Shown here one piece after another: positions 38,401 to 44,430 of a stretch of DNA of 64,000 nt. A program made the translations under genes and the position numbers. The first letter of the stretch is position 1, and every line of letters starts with the position of its first letter. Under the pieces are notes generated by a model, which had not been told where the DNA came from, made no database searches, and saw nothing but the letters and a program-made list of their open reading frames with translations. This DNA is from Dyella sedimenti. GTDB taxonomy: Bacteria > Pseudomonadota > Gammaproteobacteria > Xanthomonadales > Rhodanobacteraceae. The stretch is from assembly GCF_022760995.1 (NCBI RefSeq), contig NZ_JAKWJO010000003.1, positions 1 to 64,000 of the forward strand, read 5' to 3'.

Positions 38401-40534
38401 GGTGTACGGCAACAGCGATCTGGCCTTCGTGATCGGGGACGCCAATGCGCTGACCGACGGCACGCTGGTGGTGGGGCAGCGGATCACGCTGCCGACGGTG
38501 ACCACGACGAGCAACACGGCGAGCACGTTCAAGCCGTACAACCCCGGGCAGATCATCGGCAGCACCACCCCGAGCCTGCCGGCGGCGCCGCCACCGCCAT
38601 CAAGCCACCATTGCAATGCGTTGGCAGAGATCGTGGTTATCGCTGTGACGGCCATCGTGACGTATTACACGGCGGGCGCCACCAGCGGCATGCTCGAAAG
38701 TGAACTCGGGACCACAGGTTCGGCTATTGCGTCCGGTGCCGTGGCAGGGGCCGTGGGTAGCGTGGCGGGTCAAACGGTGGCGGTGTCCTTGGGTGTCCAG
38801 AACGGATTCAGTTTTGGCCAGGTGCTGACCGGGGCGGTGGGCGGCGGCATTGGTGGTGGCTTGGCGTCCCAATTTACCGCTTCGGACAGTGCGTTCTACA
38901 GCGATGTCGGCAACCATATCAGCGTAGGAGGCAACGCAATCATCGGCGCGGCCAGCTATACCGGCGCTTACGCCGCCGAGCAGGTCAGTGGCCAGGCGGC
39001 CCACTTCAGCTGGGCGGGGCTGGTGTCCAGCGCAGTGGGCTCGGCCGCGGGTGGTACGCTAGGGACGACCAACAACCAGGCGGCGGCGGGCATCAACAGT
39101 GGCGACTTCCTTAGCCGGGTCGAGTCCAATGTGGCGCAGGACCTGGTAACGCGTGAGAGTAGCGTCGCCTTGGGGGACAACCATGTGATGAGCTGGGAGC
39201 AGCTCGGCGAGGATGTGTTTGGGAATGCGTTGGGCAATGCGGCCATTGCGGGGATGAACAGCCCGAACGCAGCGCAGACGGTTGCCCAGCAGGGTTCAGG
39301 TACGGACTGGAACAACGCGCTATCCACGTACAATGCAGAGGGTGCGTCAGGTTGGCAGGAGCAAAATGCCGCGATGAGCTATGCACTGAATAGCAGCTCT
39401 TCCGTGGCAGCGGTCAACGGTGGTGGCGATACAGGCGGGGATTATCTGAGCCTGAAGGCCTCGTCGATCGACGACTTGTATAGCGCTGCCCAGGAGCTTA
39501 AATCCACCGGTGCGCCTCAGGTGAGCTTCAGCACCATGTCGACCGATCAGGTCGAGTCGTATGTGCACGATTACAGCCAGCTAGGGATTTATCAGCCTGA
39601 TGCGCAGACCCTAGCAACGGTCAATGTGACACCGACGGCGGAGGACATGGCCGCTGCCGGCCTTGGAAATGCCGGTGGTGGTTACGAGTTTGGCGGTACG
39701 CATGGCATCTCCGACACGGAGGCATTCTTTACCTTCAATCGGGCAGGTCAGTTCCTGAGCGGTGTGGGGCACCAACTCAAAGGGCTGGCGACAAACGCGG
39801 TGATGTTCAATCCCGTCACGTTGCCCTCCATGCTGCCGTTGGCGACTACCCGCTATACGCAGGCATACAACCAGGGACAATTGGGTAACACCATGCTGCA
39901 GGATGCAGGTGGCGCCATTCATGGGCTTGTGATGTCCACGCCCGTGGGTTTCATCAAGGCGCTCAACGAAAAAGACAGCATGGGCGGCATGGAGCGGCTG
40001 GGTTCCTCGACGGTCGACGCGGCGATGTGGGTGGTACCAGGGGCTATCGAAGGACTTGGAGGGAGGGCGATTCCAGGTGGAATTCCGAGCAAACCACTGG
40101 AATTTTCAGGTGGCACGCCAGCACTTGAAGGTACTCCTTTCAGCCCTGATGCCGTTAACGCCAGAAGTGCAGAGTTCTATGCCCTCTACGGTGACAATCC
40201 GCTGCATGGCACTATGTCAAACGTGGAGGCGCGACAGTGGTATTTGGCGCAAGATGCGAGCATTCCTGAGAGCCTGGATGCCTATGCGCCACTCGAAGAT
40301 CAAGCGAAGCAGGCGTTTGATCTTCGTAATGCTAACCGTACGGATACTCGAGAGTATATGTCAGATCGAATTACCGCTGATCGTTTGAATAGGGAAGAGC
40401 CAAATCGCACTTGGGAGCAGATGATCGAGTACAGGCGAGCAAGTGGATTGTCTGATCAGCAAATTTATCAATCGATTATCGATAGCTCGCAGAAGACGCG
40501 TGTCTCCGTTAATAAGCAGCTGGGGTTAGAGTAA
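26486..40534 (+). CDS. Giant RHS/YD-repeat polymorphic toxin, 4682 aa
   Basis: One uninterrupted frame. A short N-terminus (no signal peptide, no PAAR) with YLNLATGNLILQN is the usual RHS lead-in. YD repeats (TYTYDGxGR-type) fill about residues 150-2860 (26.9-35.0 kb). Seven Ig-like He_PIG-type domains follow at about 2865-3580 (35.08-37.2 kb), with LPSWLSLN and FSGTPTTAG motifs. YD repeats resume to about 3900. A LysM domain sits near 3956-4003 (YTVQSGDTLESIAQSVYG), then a proline-rich linker and HHCNALAEI, then a variable 630-residue tip. The core should form a shell around the tip. The classical DPxGL RHS end motif is not seen. The C-terminal toxin (EDQAKQAFDLRNANRTDT to VNKQLGLE) is unrecognised. 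It overlaps the immunity gene by one base. Confidence 0.88.
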   Translation: MVAVIAGNGLGLANTSLSQLGQTSGGQAAIGQASSGQYLNLATGNLILQNADEGLIFDGLPLNVLRTYNSLGQATGNQGWLFGFNRHLGAVTGTVNTAGSTITRVADDGSVVTYAFNATLGKYVSQGQAGTADTLAWNASASTWTWTDGTSRVQETYSGSGQLQTLKDPETGASYTFGYDASNELSTITAGDGDKLTLGYTSGALTSLSISEIPPGGTTAVVRQQVSYGYDTQGRLHTVTTTLGSDTDTTTASYTTTYTYDGSSDRVASVTQSDGTSVSYTYAADANGTYRVATITTGSGAAAQTITLGYNLGTDTTTVTDGLGRTWSYSYNAAGQLTKVVAPTVNGANPTTQYLYDASGNLTQVTDADGGITTYTYDANGNRLSAEDPTGHTISYTYNADNQVTSQTTYSVPAQGVAGQSGYVAPGGAQTTYYVYDASDRLNYVVDALGNVTEHDYGTSQGVTVLASSRQYVGVSYSLTGLSPSAPPTLAQLQSWVASSPVQAVLGQMQRTDYSYDVRGQLSQSIQWDVLGSSGQGTQSGDTGAIITQYTYDAQGRLLQQATVRGSSQEKTTYAYDGLGRLVSMTDPLNNVTSYVYTDSGNQLAITQANGLTTTQVRNNAGELVSSTQSASGQTSRVTSYLYDAAGQQVAAIDPAGNVSYTFYDADGRVAGTVDATGAVTAFAYDADGHMVATTQYATLVSTSGWVSAGALTTSHPASLPVPTANASDRTAHTLYDAAGRVIATIDALGDVVATTYDGDGNAIRTTAYATALTSAQLTALGAQPNWSALQADLTTSASDRTSRTIYDADNQPVATIDPAGYVVVSSYDTAGRPTRQVAYATALTSAQVSTLGATPTLAALQADLSTNANDQTTRYYYDDAGRNVAQIDADGYLTTTTVNETTHAATTTRYATALTAAQLSALTGKETVAGLVALLGTSPSSQATMDQYDADGRLHQSTAPDGTVTVYNYNSVGQLLSSVATPASGQGAARTTSATYNAFGDTLTTTDGNGKGTTYTYNALDQRVTATDPLGNTTYTYYDADGRVAYVVQGQPQGGVANKQGAVTAYTYNAFGQVATSRQYAGLLTLATSGSSSGSTLNVSTATTAQLGTAASALANASLDTTTTYTYTLDGQVAGTIDGLGYHTASKYDAFGDLIQQQQQLSAPGSALSTANSTITNYTYDVRGERTGEADGAGTSVARSTSVTYDAFGRITKTTDARGNSTTYTYDGLGRQVSASQTVQGVARTTHATYDAFDRVVTQTDAAGNVTAYQYDLLNHKTTVTTADGVKLVTAYDAYGDTLTVTDAANDITTYTYDGDGNLLTTKDALGNTSTNQYDADGHLTQTTDATGHVVTYSYDASGRVLTRTVDPSGLNLKTTYAYDGIGRQLSVTDPAGSVTTYSYDADGDVLTQVQDAGTGKLNLTTTYSYDGEGKTLTVTVGAGTSAARTTQYVYDNLERLSQQIVDPSGLHLVTSYAYDGNDNLISVTDADGHVARTVYNEANEAVVSIDAAGAVVQTTHDADGRVTSVHAYATPLSSTQLSALGSAPTLAQVQADLTATSADQVSYTAYNAEGQVRYSIDPMGYVTETRYDAEGRVSEVLAYANAVSVSGTLATSLQQGTALGSMASLVSGAGNTDANAHATLHLYDADGQERFTVQQNTVNGQLVGVVAEQRYDAAGRVLVSISYGSTLVLSSSQALSAQLSTSSVTQSLASAPSHVTYSVYDNAGRLRYTVDATNHVTETQYDADGRVTATIAYANAITLPSSQTMANLASAVSATNSGTTGARISKSTYDAAGRVTATADAIGTNASFQYDATGLQTAREDRDGHWTYDSYDKAGRKTLEQSPAVTVGSYNASTGAFQTATQYLYTSYSYDGAGNVTAISQGAGPDSAHITAATTTTYGYDALGHQTSTTYAGTAATHVVYNALGQAVVDQDANGHYQYNVYNTDGELAYSVDADGYVTASTYDAYGNQTSTKRYATALNTGAITGWSAGQPLSLAQVQQGLVASGSDRTLTTSYNQLNQKTQVLQSAIAYDLAMGPMAGTAMAAASPTTTYTYDAYGNLTSTSVLVQGANATGDSNATPAIWATTYTYYDALNRAVMTVSPAGSYTSPQGYVTTTAYDAFGDVTSTTQYATAISTSGITTATKPGVPSAGTQATGYDRTTAYSYDAIGRKLSETDTGEFSDVNGTPGITTGSSVTSYTYDGENRVLTVTVNGMKTTTAYDAAGRVTSVTAPARQVLVSNWQTLLQQSPTLDLTSSSLYTTASPVTSYVYDALGHVLSTNVSAGGQSQQTWSYYNALGQQVEQLDANGNAHYTSYDNNGNITGESYTLTNNGTSVTVTSTYGYDADNQQLTSITQRSGQSGYDSYTQVKYNAFGEVIARGDNKGYEATYTYDNVGNQIAAPDAKSGAVHSYGYDLAGQLIVDATVVTGGGATTFVHNWLDLAGHTVQQRTPSTSAASGVGTPMLLRSYDRWGNVLSYTDAAGNVTQYLYDSHNTLIREIEPNVQVVSATGARTWQTPTKNWYYNVSGQLIGVTDENGNSTWNTYDGAGNLTITQDGAGNKTYTAYDALGRAVAQQTPPANTATGPVAHITYTNYDNLDQAVQQGDFLLNSAGTARTQQAQETYVLNTNGDRTQVTDALGNTSYYTYDSQHRVLTSQTTIQHQNGWQETVAYDANGNKVSDTDANGNTQTWVYDYFGRVTSHVDLSGATTTYTYDASSGLLVKETSNWAPTGQSNPGYLPGILTGSGSEQDYTYYADGQLQQVTQKTGGTTAQWDTYQYDANGNQTVDATYTTDGAGQTVHTETITQYDSHNRLGMVTTENPDNGSLSTRTVYNYDAVGNRRAVFVQSAYGNATAISGNGGAPTTGGVGTQTATPGAAWSSNIAGAFTDNVGFGLTFTATGLPSWLSLNTQGVFSGTPTTAGSWTVAVTATDVNGKSVTTNVVVTVPVAAPVFTAGAANQIGGVGGALSFTVPGATDPNNASLTYSAKLSSGAALPSWLSFNASTHAFTGTPVPGSVGSYSIAVTATAANGGVATETFTLTVQSTPPVINGTLSNQTVYGTRAFSFGFSTSTFYESDGDTLSYSAGSYQYLQVPGTEVDSPLPSWLTFYPNSLTFSGTPPQSAVGQTFNIYIQGTNPQGQFVKGYFSITVAQYVEPAPVYNGNLPNVNGVIGSSIAINLPSNAFVQPDGGALTYTGYVLIPEHQVDYWNSTHTDDILKDVPAHWVSLDAVGLAVNATTGQVTGTPLVLDYNYGDTGSIYYNLGTSSSPSYQIEIVATNAQGGAVSGTFTLSSSIPVPVVVGTLPTVTTSPGSGGVYPIPLNVFSDPSRTGMTYTVTAPSWMTITGTEISWSGVQPAGTYTVTIKATNAGGSTTTSFSVVVPEVAPQFSGGPYYFTATQGTGFAYQVPAATDYNGDGISYSASGIPGGVGFDPSSRTFSGTPSTAGTYYITVTATDSLGYAGSTTLVLTVNPPANQPPVYHGGLGTIVFTAGTTNYWSLPANTFTNPSGRALSYSFSGIGSGGIYGTWSMNSSTGQITATIPSNRNELNGSITITATDPADGLSVSVTLSVEIDGNGKGVPTLVATQAQAQVAPSPNVQSYWFTYDADNRAVVVDGVLQNGQVTIANNAGYANQYDAAGNVALVNTVRVNALTGTYTDTQKNTYDLRNELVMTATASGTITERKSYDADGHALLDASYYGDGSSGVVGGPSGEPDILNWTGWLAGAQLYTYNADGQLTAQATYNRYDSDWRDEAYQLQQRGQLPDETDLTAGAAPGATSDGPLQLGSVTQYTSFDHVGNVVTYTYSQPAQPKATSPQGVDGAGTPAYGANYTVNYLKKDGYLEQSTTGTPTVSGYVAATDTSYYDAFGRRLAVAQSSQLSTGTAQNTASVFAYDAAGEIVQRRVGSTSNGTFTVYGSFDVDHYSYAQGQQIGDVDEGGGIHTADTLTGFSSGDSTQSYTVQSGDTLESIAQSVYGNSDLAFVIGDANALTDGTLVVGQRITLPTVTTTSNTASTFKPYNPGQIIGSTTPSLPAAPPPPSSHHCNALAEIVVIAVTAIVTYYTAGATSGMLESELGTTGSAIASGAVAGAVGSVAGQTVAVSLGVQNGFSFGQVLTGAVGGGIGGGLASQFTASDSAFYSDVGNHISVGGNAIIGAASYTGAYAAEQVSGQAAHFSWAGLVSSAVGSAAGGTLGTTNNQAAAGINSGDFLSRVESNVAQDLVTRESSVALGDNHVMSWEQLGEDVFGNALGNAAIAGMNSPNAAQTVAQQGSGTDWNNALSTYNAEGASGWQEQNAAMSYALNSSSSVAAVNGGGDTGGDYLSLKASSIDDLYSAAQELKSTGAPQVSFSTMSTDQVESYVHDYSQLGIYQPDAQTLATVNVTPTAEDMAAAGLGNAGGGYEFGGTHGISDTEAFFTFNRAGQFLSGVGHQLKGLATNAVMFNPVTLPSMLPLATTRYTQAYNQGQLGNTMLQDAGGAIHGLVMSTPVGFIKALNEKDSMGGMERLGSSTVDAAMWVVPGAIEGLGGRAIPGGIPSKPLEFSGGTPALEGTPFSPDAVNARSAEFYALYGDNPLHGTMSNVEARQWYLAQDASIPESLDAYAPLEDQAKQAFDLRNANRTDTREYMSDRITADRLNREEPNRTWEQMIEYRRASGLSDQQIYQSIIDSSQKTRVSVNKQLGLE
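37486..38586 (+). repeat. Duplicated RHS segment, resident copy
   Basis: Bases 37486-38586 recur at 41125-42225 with a constant offset of 3639 and no difference found by eye. Weaker similarity continues to about 38636, where the toxin tips diverge just after the HHCNALAEI codons. The repeat covers the last YD repeats and the LysM domain. Confidence 0.9.
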
Positions 40535-40845
40535 TGACTGTTAAATTGCCGCCGATCACCAAAGCTGTGGGCAGGGAAGGCCGTGTCGAATATCACTTTT
40601 GGGCCGATCAGACTTGGGATGGCTTTGATTCGTTGGTGAAGTACATCGAGAAGCATTGGGATGGAGTAGTGATTGAGTCAGTCGACAACGTCTATTCGCG
40701 GCGGTGGGTACTGCGATCTGGTGGCGTTTCCATATCCGTTTATCACGACGGGCAGGATGGAAATTACTTCGTCAGAGAGGACGGCGAGGCTGATCAGTCG
40801 CTGCTGGAAGCAATTGAGGCTGATCTGCAGAAGAGATTGGCTTGA
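40534..40845 (+). CDS. Immunity protein for the RHS toxin tip
   Basis: The 103-residue product starts MTVKLPPITKAVGREGRVEY and is small, acidic and soluble. The start codon overlaps the toxin stop (TAATG), so the two are translationally coupled, the standard layout for polymorphic toxin and immunity. Base composition is lower in GC than the RHS core, matching that of the toxin tip and indicating that tip and immunity move together. I recognise no immunity family. A strong terminator with TTTCTCTTTA follows. The role is inferred from position. Confidence 0.75.
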   Translation: MTVKLPPITKAVGREGRVEYHFWADQTWDGFDSLVKYIEKHWDGVVIESVDNVYSRRWVLRSGGVSISVYHDGQDGNYFVREDGEADQSLLEAIEADLQKRLA

Positions 40846-40855
40846 CGTAATAAAG

Positions 40856-40886
40856 CGCCCGCCCTGTGCGGGCGTTTCTCTTTATG
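40856..40886 (+). terminator. Terminator after immunity gene 1
   Basis: CGCCCGC (40856-40862) pairs with GCGGGCG (40868-40874) across CCTGT, followed by TTTCTCTTTA. A nearly identical terminator follows the second immunity gene. Confidence 0.85.
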
Positions 40887-40916
40887 ATGGTCATCGCTTA
40901 TCGACGGAGTAGCTGT

Positions 40917-41117
40917 GTGGCGATCGTTGATGATCTACGCGTTAGACGCGCCCTACTGGCCGCCGAGGCGATATCGGGCGATCGCGATAAAGCGGTTGCC
41001 TGGCTGCAGGAACCGATTGCCACGTTCGGCGGCAAGACCATAACGGGGTCAGACCATAACGGGGTCATGTTCACTTCCTTCTATCGAGGTGGACGATCCG
41101 ATAAAGAGCGGGGGTAG
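40917..41117 (+). pseudogene. Remnant of a MbcA/ParS (DUF2384) antitoxin-like gene
   Basis: From the GTG at 40917, with GGAG at 40906-40909, the frame reads VAIVDDLRVRRALLAAEAIS, then GDRDKAVAWLQEPIATFGGK. This resembles the start of the Xre/MbcA/ParS toxin-binding domain (DREAAxxWLxxPxxALGGxTP). The similarity ends right after GGKT, where a 16-bp tandem repeat begins, and the frame runs out at 41117 in unrelated sequence. The gene is thus a fragment of some 40 domain residues. It is probably a relic of a toxin-antitoxin system disrupted when the RHS segment was copied here. Confidence 0.55.
41035..41067. repeat. 16-bp tandem repeat at the duplication edge
   Basis: AGACCATAACGGGGTC occurs twice in tandem plus a final A (41035-41067), just before the duplicated RHS block at 41125. 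GGGGTCA-type words resemble short mobile-element debris of Xanthomonadales; no transposase is present here. Confidence 0.6.
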
Positions 41118-41124
41118 TTAAACC

Positions 41125-42225
41125 CAACGAGCTGGTCATGACCGCCACGGCGTCGGGCACCATCACCGAGCGCAAGAGCTATGACGCGGATGGCCATGCG
41201 CTGCTCGATGCGAGCTACTACGGCGATGGCTCCTCGGGCGTGGTGGGTGGCCCCTCGGGCGAGCCGGACATCCTCAACTGGACCGGCTGGCTGGCGGGGG
41301 CGCAGCTGTACACCTACAACGCGGATGGTCAGCTGACCGCGCAGGCCACCTACAACCGCTACGACAGCGACTGGCGCGACGAGGCCTACCAGCTGCAGCA
41401 GCGTGGCCAGCTGCCGGATGAGACCGACCTGACGGCCGGTGCGGCGCCGGGCGCCACGAGCGACGGGCCGCTCCAGCTCGGCTCGGTGACGCAGTACACC
41501 AGCTTCGACCACGTGGGCAACGTGGTGACCTATACCTACAGCCAGCCGGCGCAGCCCAAGGCCACCTCGCCACAGGGTGTCGACGGGGCCGGCACGCCAG
41601 CCTACGGGGCCAACTACACCGTCAACTACCTCAAGAAGGACGGCTACCTGGAGCAGAGCACCACCGGTACGCCGACGGTGTCCGGCTACGTGGCGGCGAC
41701 GGACACCAGCTATTACGACGCGTTCGGCCGCCGTCTCGCGGTGGCGCAGAGCAGCCAGCTGTCGACGGGCACGGCGCAGAACACGGCCAGCGTGTTCGCC
41801 TACGACGCGGCGGGGGAGATCGTGCAGCGTCGGGTGGGCAGCACCAGCAACGGCACCTTCACCGTCTACGGCAGCTTCGACGTGGACCACTACAGCTATG
41901 CCCAGGGCCAGCAGATCGGCGACGTGGACGAGGGCGGCGGCATCCATACGGCGGACACGCTGACGGGGTTCAGCAGCGGGGACAGCACGCAGAGCTACAC
42001 GGTGCAGTCGGGCGACACGCTGGAGAGCATCGCCCAGTCGGTGTACGGCAACAGCGATCTGGCCTTCGTGATCGGGGACGCCAATGCGCTGACCGACGGC
42101 ACGCTGGTGGTGGGGCAGCGGATCACGCTGCCGACGGTGACCACGACGAGCAACACGGCGAGCACGTTCAAGCCGTACAACCCCGGGCAGATCATCGGCA
42201 GCACCACCCCGAGCCTGCCGGCGGC
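41125..42225 (+). repeat. Duplicated RHS segment, orphan copy
   Basis: Second copy of 37486-38586, without visible mismatch, joined on its left to unrelated sequence ending GGGGTAGTTAAACC. It lacks the RHS start, most YD repeats and the Ig domains. Confidence 0.9.
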
Positions 42226-42706
42226 ACCCCCGCCGCCGCCCAGCCACCATTGCAATGCGTTGGCGGAGATTGTGGTGGCGGTCGTGGTGGTGGTGGCGAG
42301 CGTCTATACCGCGGGCTTGGCGGCGGAGGCCATGGGCGCCACTGCCTCATCGACCTGGGCCGCTGGTACGGCCGCCTTGGCCGGCACAAGTAGCGTCGGG
42401 GTCGGAGCCAGTGTCGCCGCTGCTGCTGCGGGCGGTTTCGTGGGCAGCGTGGCGGGGCAGGTCACCGGCGATGTTCTGGGCGTGAGCCATGGATTCTCGT
42501 TGACCGAGGCACTGACCAGTGGCTTGGCGTCGGGGCTGACGGCGGGGTTGGGTGGGGAGATCGCCAAGCAGGGAGACGATTTCTCGATACTGGCCAACAG
42601 CCAGGGTCACTTGGAGCCCGTAGGCGCGGGTCTGGTGGCGGCCGGTAGTTATGCGAATAACGTGATCGCTTCGAAGGTCACCGGGCAGGCCAGCGCCTTC
42701 AGTTGA
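41138..42706 (+). pseudogene. Orphan RHS cassette, 5' part, ended by a nonsense codon
   Basis: This 522-residue frame opens in the copied RHS core (MTATASGTITERKSYDADGH), passes through the copied LysM domain and proline-rich linker to HHCNALAEI, and then enters a new tip rich in Gly and Ala (a pre-toxin membrane-like region). It stops at the TGA at 42704-42706. The resident RHS protein reads HFSWAG at this point; here the codons give AFS-stop-AG, so a TGG to TGA change explains the break. No promoter or ribosome binding site is visible at the left end. It is best read as a silent cassette usable by recombination with the main RHS gene. Confidence 0.8.
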
Positions 42707-42712
42707 GCCGGG

Positions 42713-44176
42713 GTGATTTCTTCAGCCGTGGCGTCGGGAGTGGCGGCGGGAGCCGGCACGGTCGGTGAGCCGCTGCAGCGCCTGGGGCTGACTTCGGGGT
42801 CGTTCGGTGGCGATCTGGCGGGCGGGCTGTTGTCAGGTGCGCTCAATCGCGGGGCCTCGCAATTGCTGGGCGATGACCGCGTCGCCGGCTGGAACACCAT
42901 CGCTGAGGACGCGTTTGGGAATGCGTTGGGGAGCGCCATCGTCAACCAACAGGTGGCTGGCTATGAGCGGATGAGCCAAATTACAACGCAGGCCAATCAG
43001 CAGATTGGTGCTGAAATTCAGCAGCTTTCAACCGCTAACGGGGCCAGCACACAGGCAGTCATTGATAGCGACTTGTCTGGCATAGGTTCGCAAGCCAGTG
43101 TCGCAATGGGTCAGCGGCTGAATGATGAAGTGAATCAGAAGCTGGCTAGTGAGATAAATGTGCCGGCGCTACCAAACGATAGCCAGGCACCATCCCCAGT
43201 GCCATCCGGTTCTGGCGGCAGTGGCCCCACCATGAGTTGGGCGCAGACGCCTTCAATGAACGAAGTTACCTATCTCAATCCAGCAGGCGACAGCGCTCAG
43301 ACGTTGCCCGCCATCGAGAGGCCTTACTACGTCGATAAGGGCTATTACGAGCAAGTTCACGACACGGCAGTTGAGGGATTCAGCGACCCCAGTAATACGT
43401 TGCTGCAGCGCGCCGGGTACTTGGTCTTGGGGGCTGCCGAGGAACCGGCGAATCTCGTCGCTGGCTGGATCAGGGGCATCGAGAACATCTACTCCGATGC
43501 GTCTGTTGCGGGCCAAAGTGCTGCCGCTGCAGTGCTGTCAAATAACTCGAACGATATGTTGAGTTATACTAGCCAAAGCCTGATGGCAGGCGGCCAGGCT
43601 ATAGCAAATTCTTTTGGCTTGGCTGGGCTGTTAAGTGGTGGGATAACAGGCAGTGTGGCCAGCGATAGCTCAGCTGTCGCCAACCCAGCAGTTCCAAACA
43701 CGACGGCCGTTGATACGTCGTTGGCGAGCGGTGCTGATGCATCTGCGATTCGTGCCCGTGTCCTGAGCAACATTGCTGACAGCCAGGCTGCGCGAGCAAG
43801 CTCGAATTTTGGTCAATTTAGCCAAGTAGAAGGTCAGCTTCAGGAGGCACTTGGAATCTGGCCACCCAATAACGGTGGCTATGCCCCGATTTACAACACG
43901 ACGCTAGATGTCGGTACGCAGCTCGATCGATTTGGTTTCCCTGGTGGAACGTATTTGTCTCCGCTTGGCGATTCGTTTGGCGGCCGCGCTTTGCCGTCGT
44001 CCTATCTGACTACAAAGCCATACTTCCAATATGAGGTCATACAGCCGATTCCTGGCGTAACGCAGGCCAAGGCGTTGCCTTGGTTTGGGCAGCCTGGCAT
44101 GGGTACCCAGTTCCAGGTTCCAAATTCTGTACAGTGGTACTTGAACAACGGATATTTGAAGGTGATTCATCCATGA
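42713..44176 (+). CDS. Orphan RHS tip, 3' part, with TNT-type NAD glycohydrolase domain
   Basis: The frame continues the same tip after the nonsense codon; a GTG at 42713 could restart it (MISSAVASGVAAG, 487 residues), but this is uncertain. A pre-toxin region contains WNTIAEDAFGNALG, similar to the resident tip (WEQLGEDVFGNALG). The last 100 residues form a TNT domain (DUF4237): LDRFGFPGGTYLSP at 404-417, GRALPSS, and FGQPGMGTQF at 458-467. By eye the Arg, Tyr, Arg and Gln match the active-site set of the tuberculosis necrotizing toxin, which destroys NAD+. The stop overlaps the immunity gene (ATGA). GC falls toward the 3' end. Confidence 0.8.
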   Translation: MISSAVASGVAAGAGTVGEPLQRLGLTSGSFGGDLAGGLLSGALNRGASQLLGDDRVAGWNTIAEDAFGNALGSAIVNQQVAGYERMSQITTQANQQIGAEIQQLSTANGASTQAVIDSDLSGIGSQASVAMGQRLNDEVNQKLASEINVPALPNDSQAPSPVPSGSGGSGPTMSWAQTPSMNEVTYLNPAGDSAQTLPAIERPYYVDKGYYEQVHDTAVEGFSDPSNTLLQRAGYLVLGAAEEPANLVAGWIRGIENIYSDASVAGQSAAAAVLSNNSNDMLSYTSQSLMAGGQAIANSFGLAGLLSGGITGSVASDSSAVANPAVPNTTAVDTSLASGADASAIRARVLSNIADSQAARASSNFGQFSQVEGQLQEALGIWPPNNGGYAPIYNTTLDVGTQLDRFGFPGGTYLSPLGDSFGGRALPSSYLTTKPYFQYEVIQPIPGVTQAKALPWFGQPGMGTQFQVPNSVQWYLNNGYLKVIHP

Positions 44177-44415
44177 CGCGCGATCAGTTGATATCTAAAC
44201 TTTCCGAGCTTGGTGTGCACCCGAATAGCTATTCATTGGGAGCTCTCCGCAACAGCGAATGTGTTTGTGTTGTTGAGGACGGCGATAAATGGAAGGTCTA
44301 TTATGTAGAACGTGATAAGCCCGACGAGCTCGCATCTTTCAATGCGGTGGACGCTGCTTATGACTTCGTGTACACCACGTTTTGCCAATGGCTCGGCGTA
44401 AAGGCAACGAGCTGA
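44173..44415 (+). CDS. Immunity protein for the TNT toxin
   Basis: The 80-residue product starts MTRDQLISKLSELGVHPNSY and overlaps the toxin stop by four bases. Its shape (a short helix, YSLGALRNSECVCVVEDG, then WKVYYVERDK and a final helix) resembles small proteins often found beside TNT-domain toxins, so I read it as the cognate antidote; I cannot name the Pfam family with certainty. It is a soluble acidic protein of low GC. The same type of terminator that follows immunity gene 1 comes directly after. Confidence 0.75.
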   Translation: MTRDQLISKLSELGVHPNSYSLGALRNSECVCVVEDGDKWKVYYVERDKPDELASFNAVDAAYDFVYTTFCQWLGVKATS

Positions 44416-44430
44416 TGATTGTGCCGGAAG

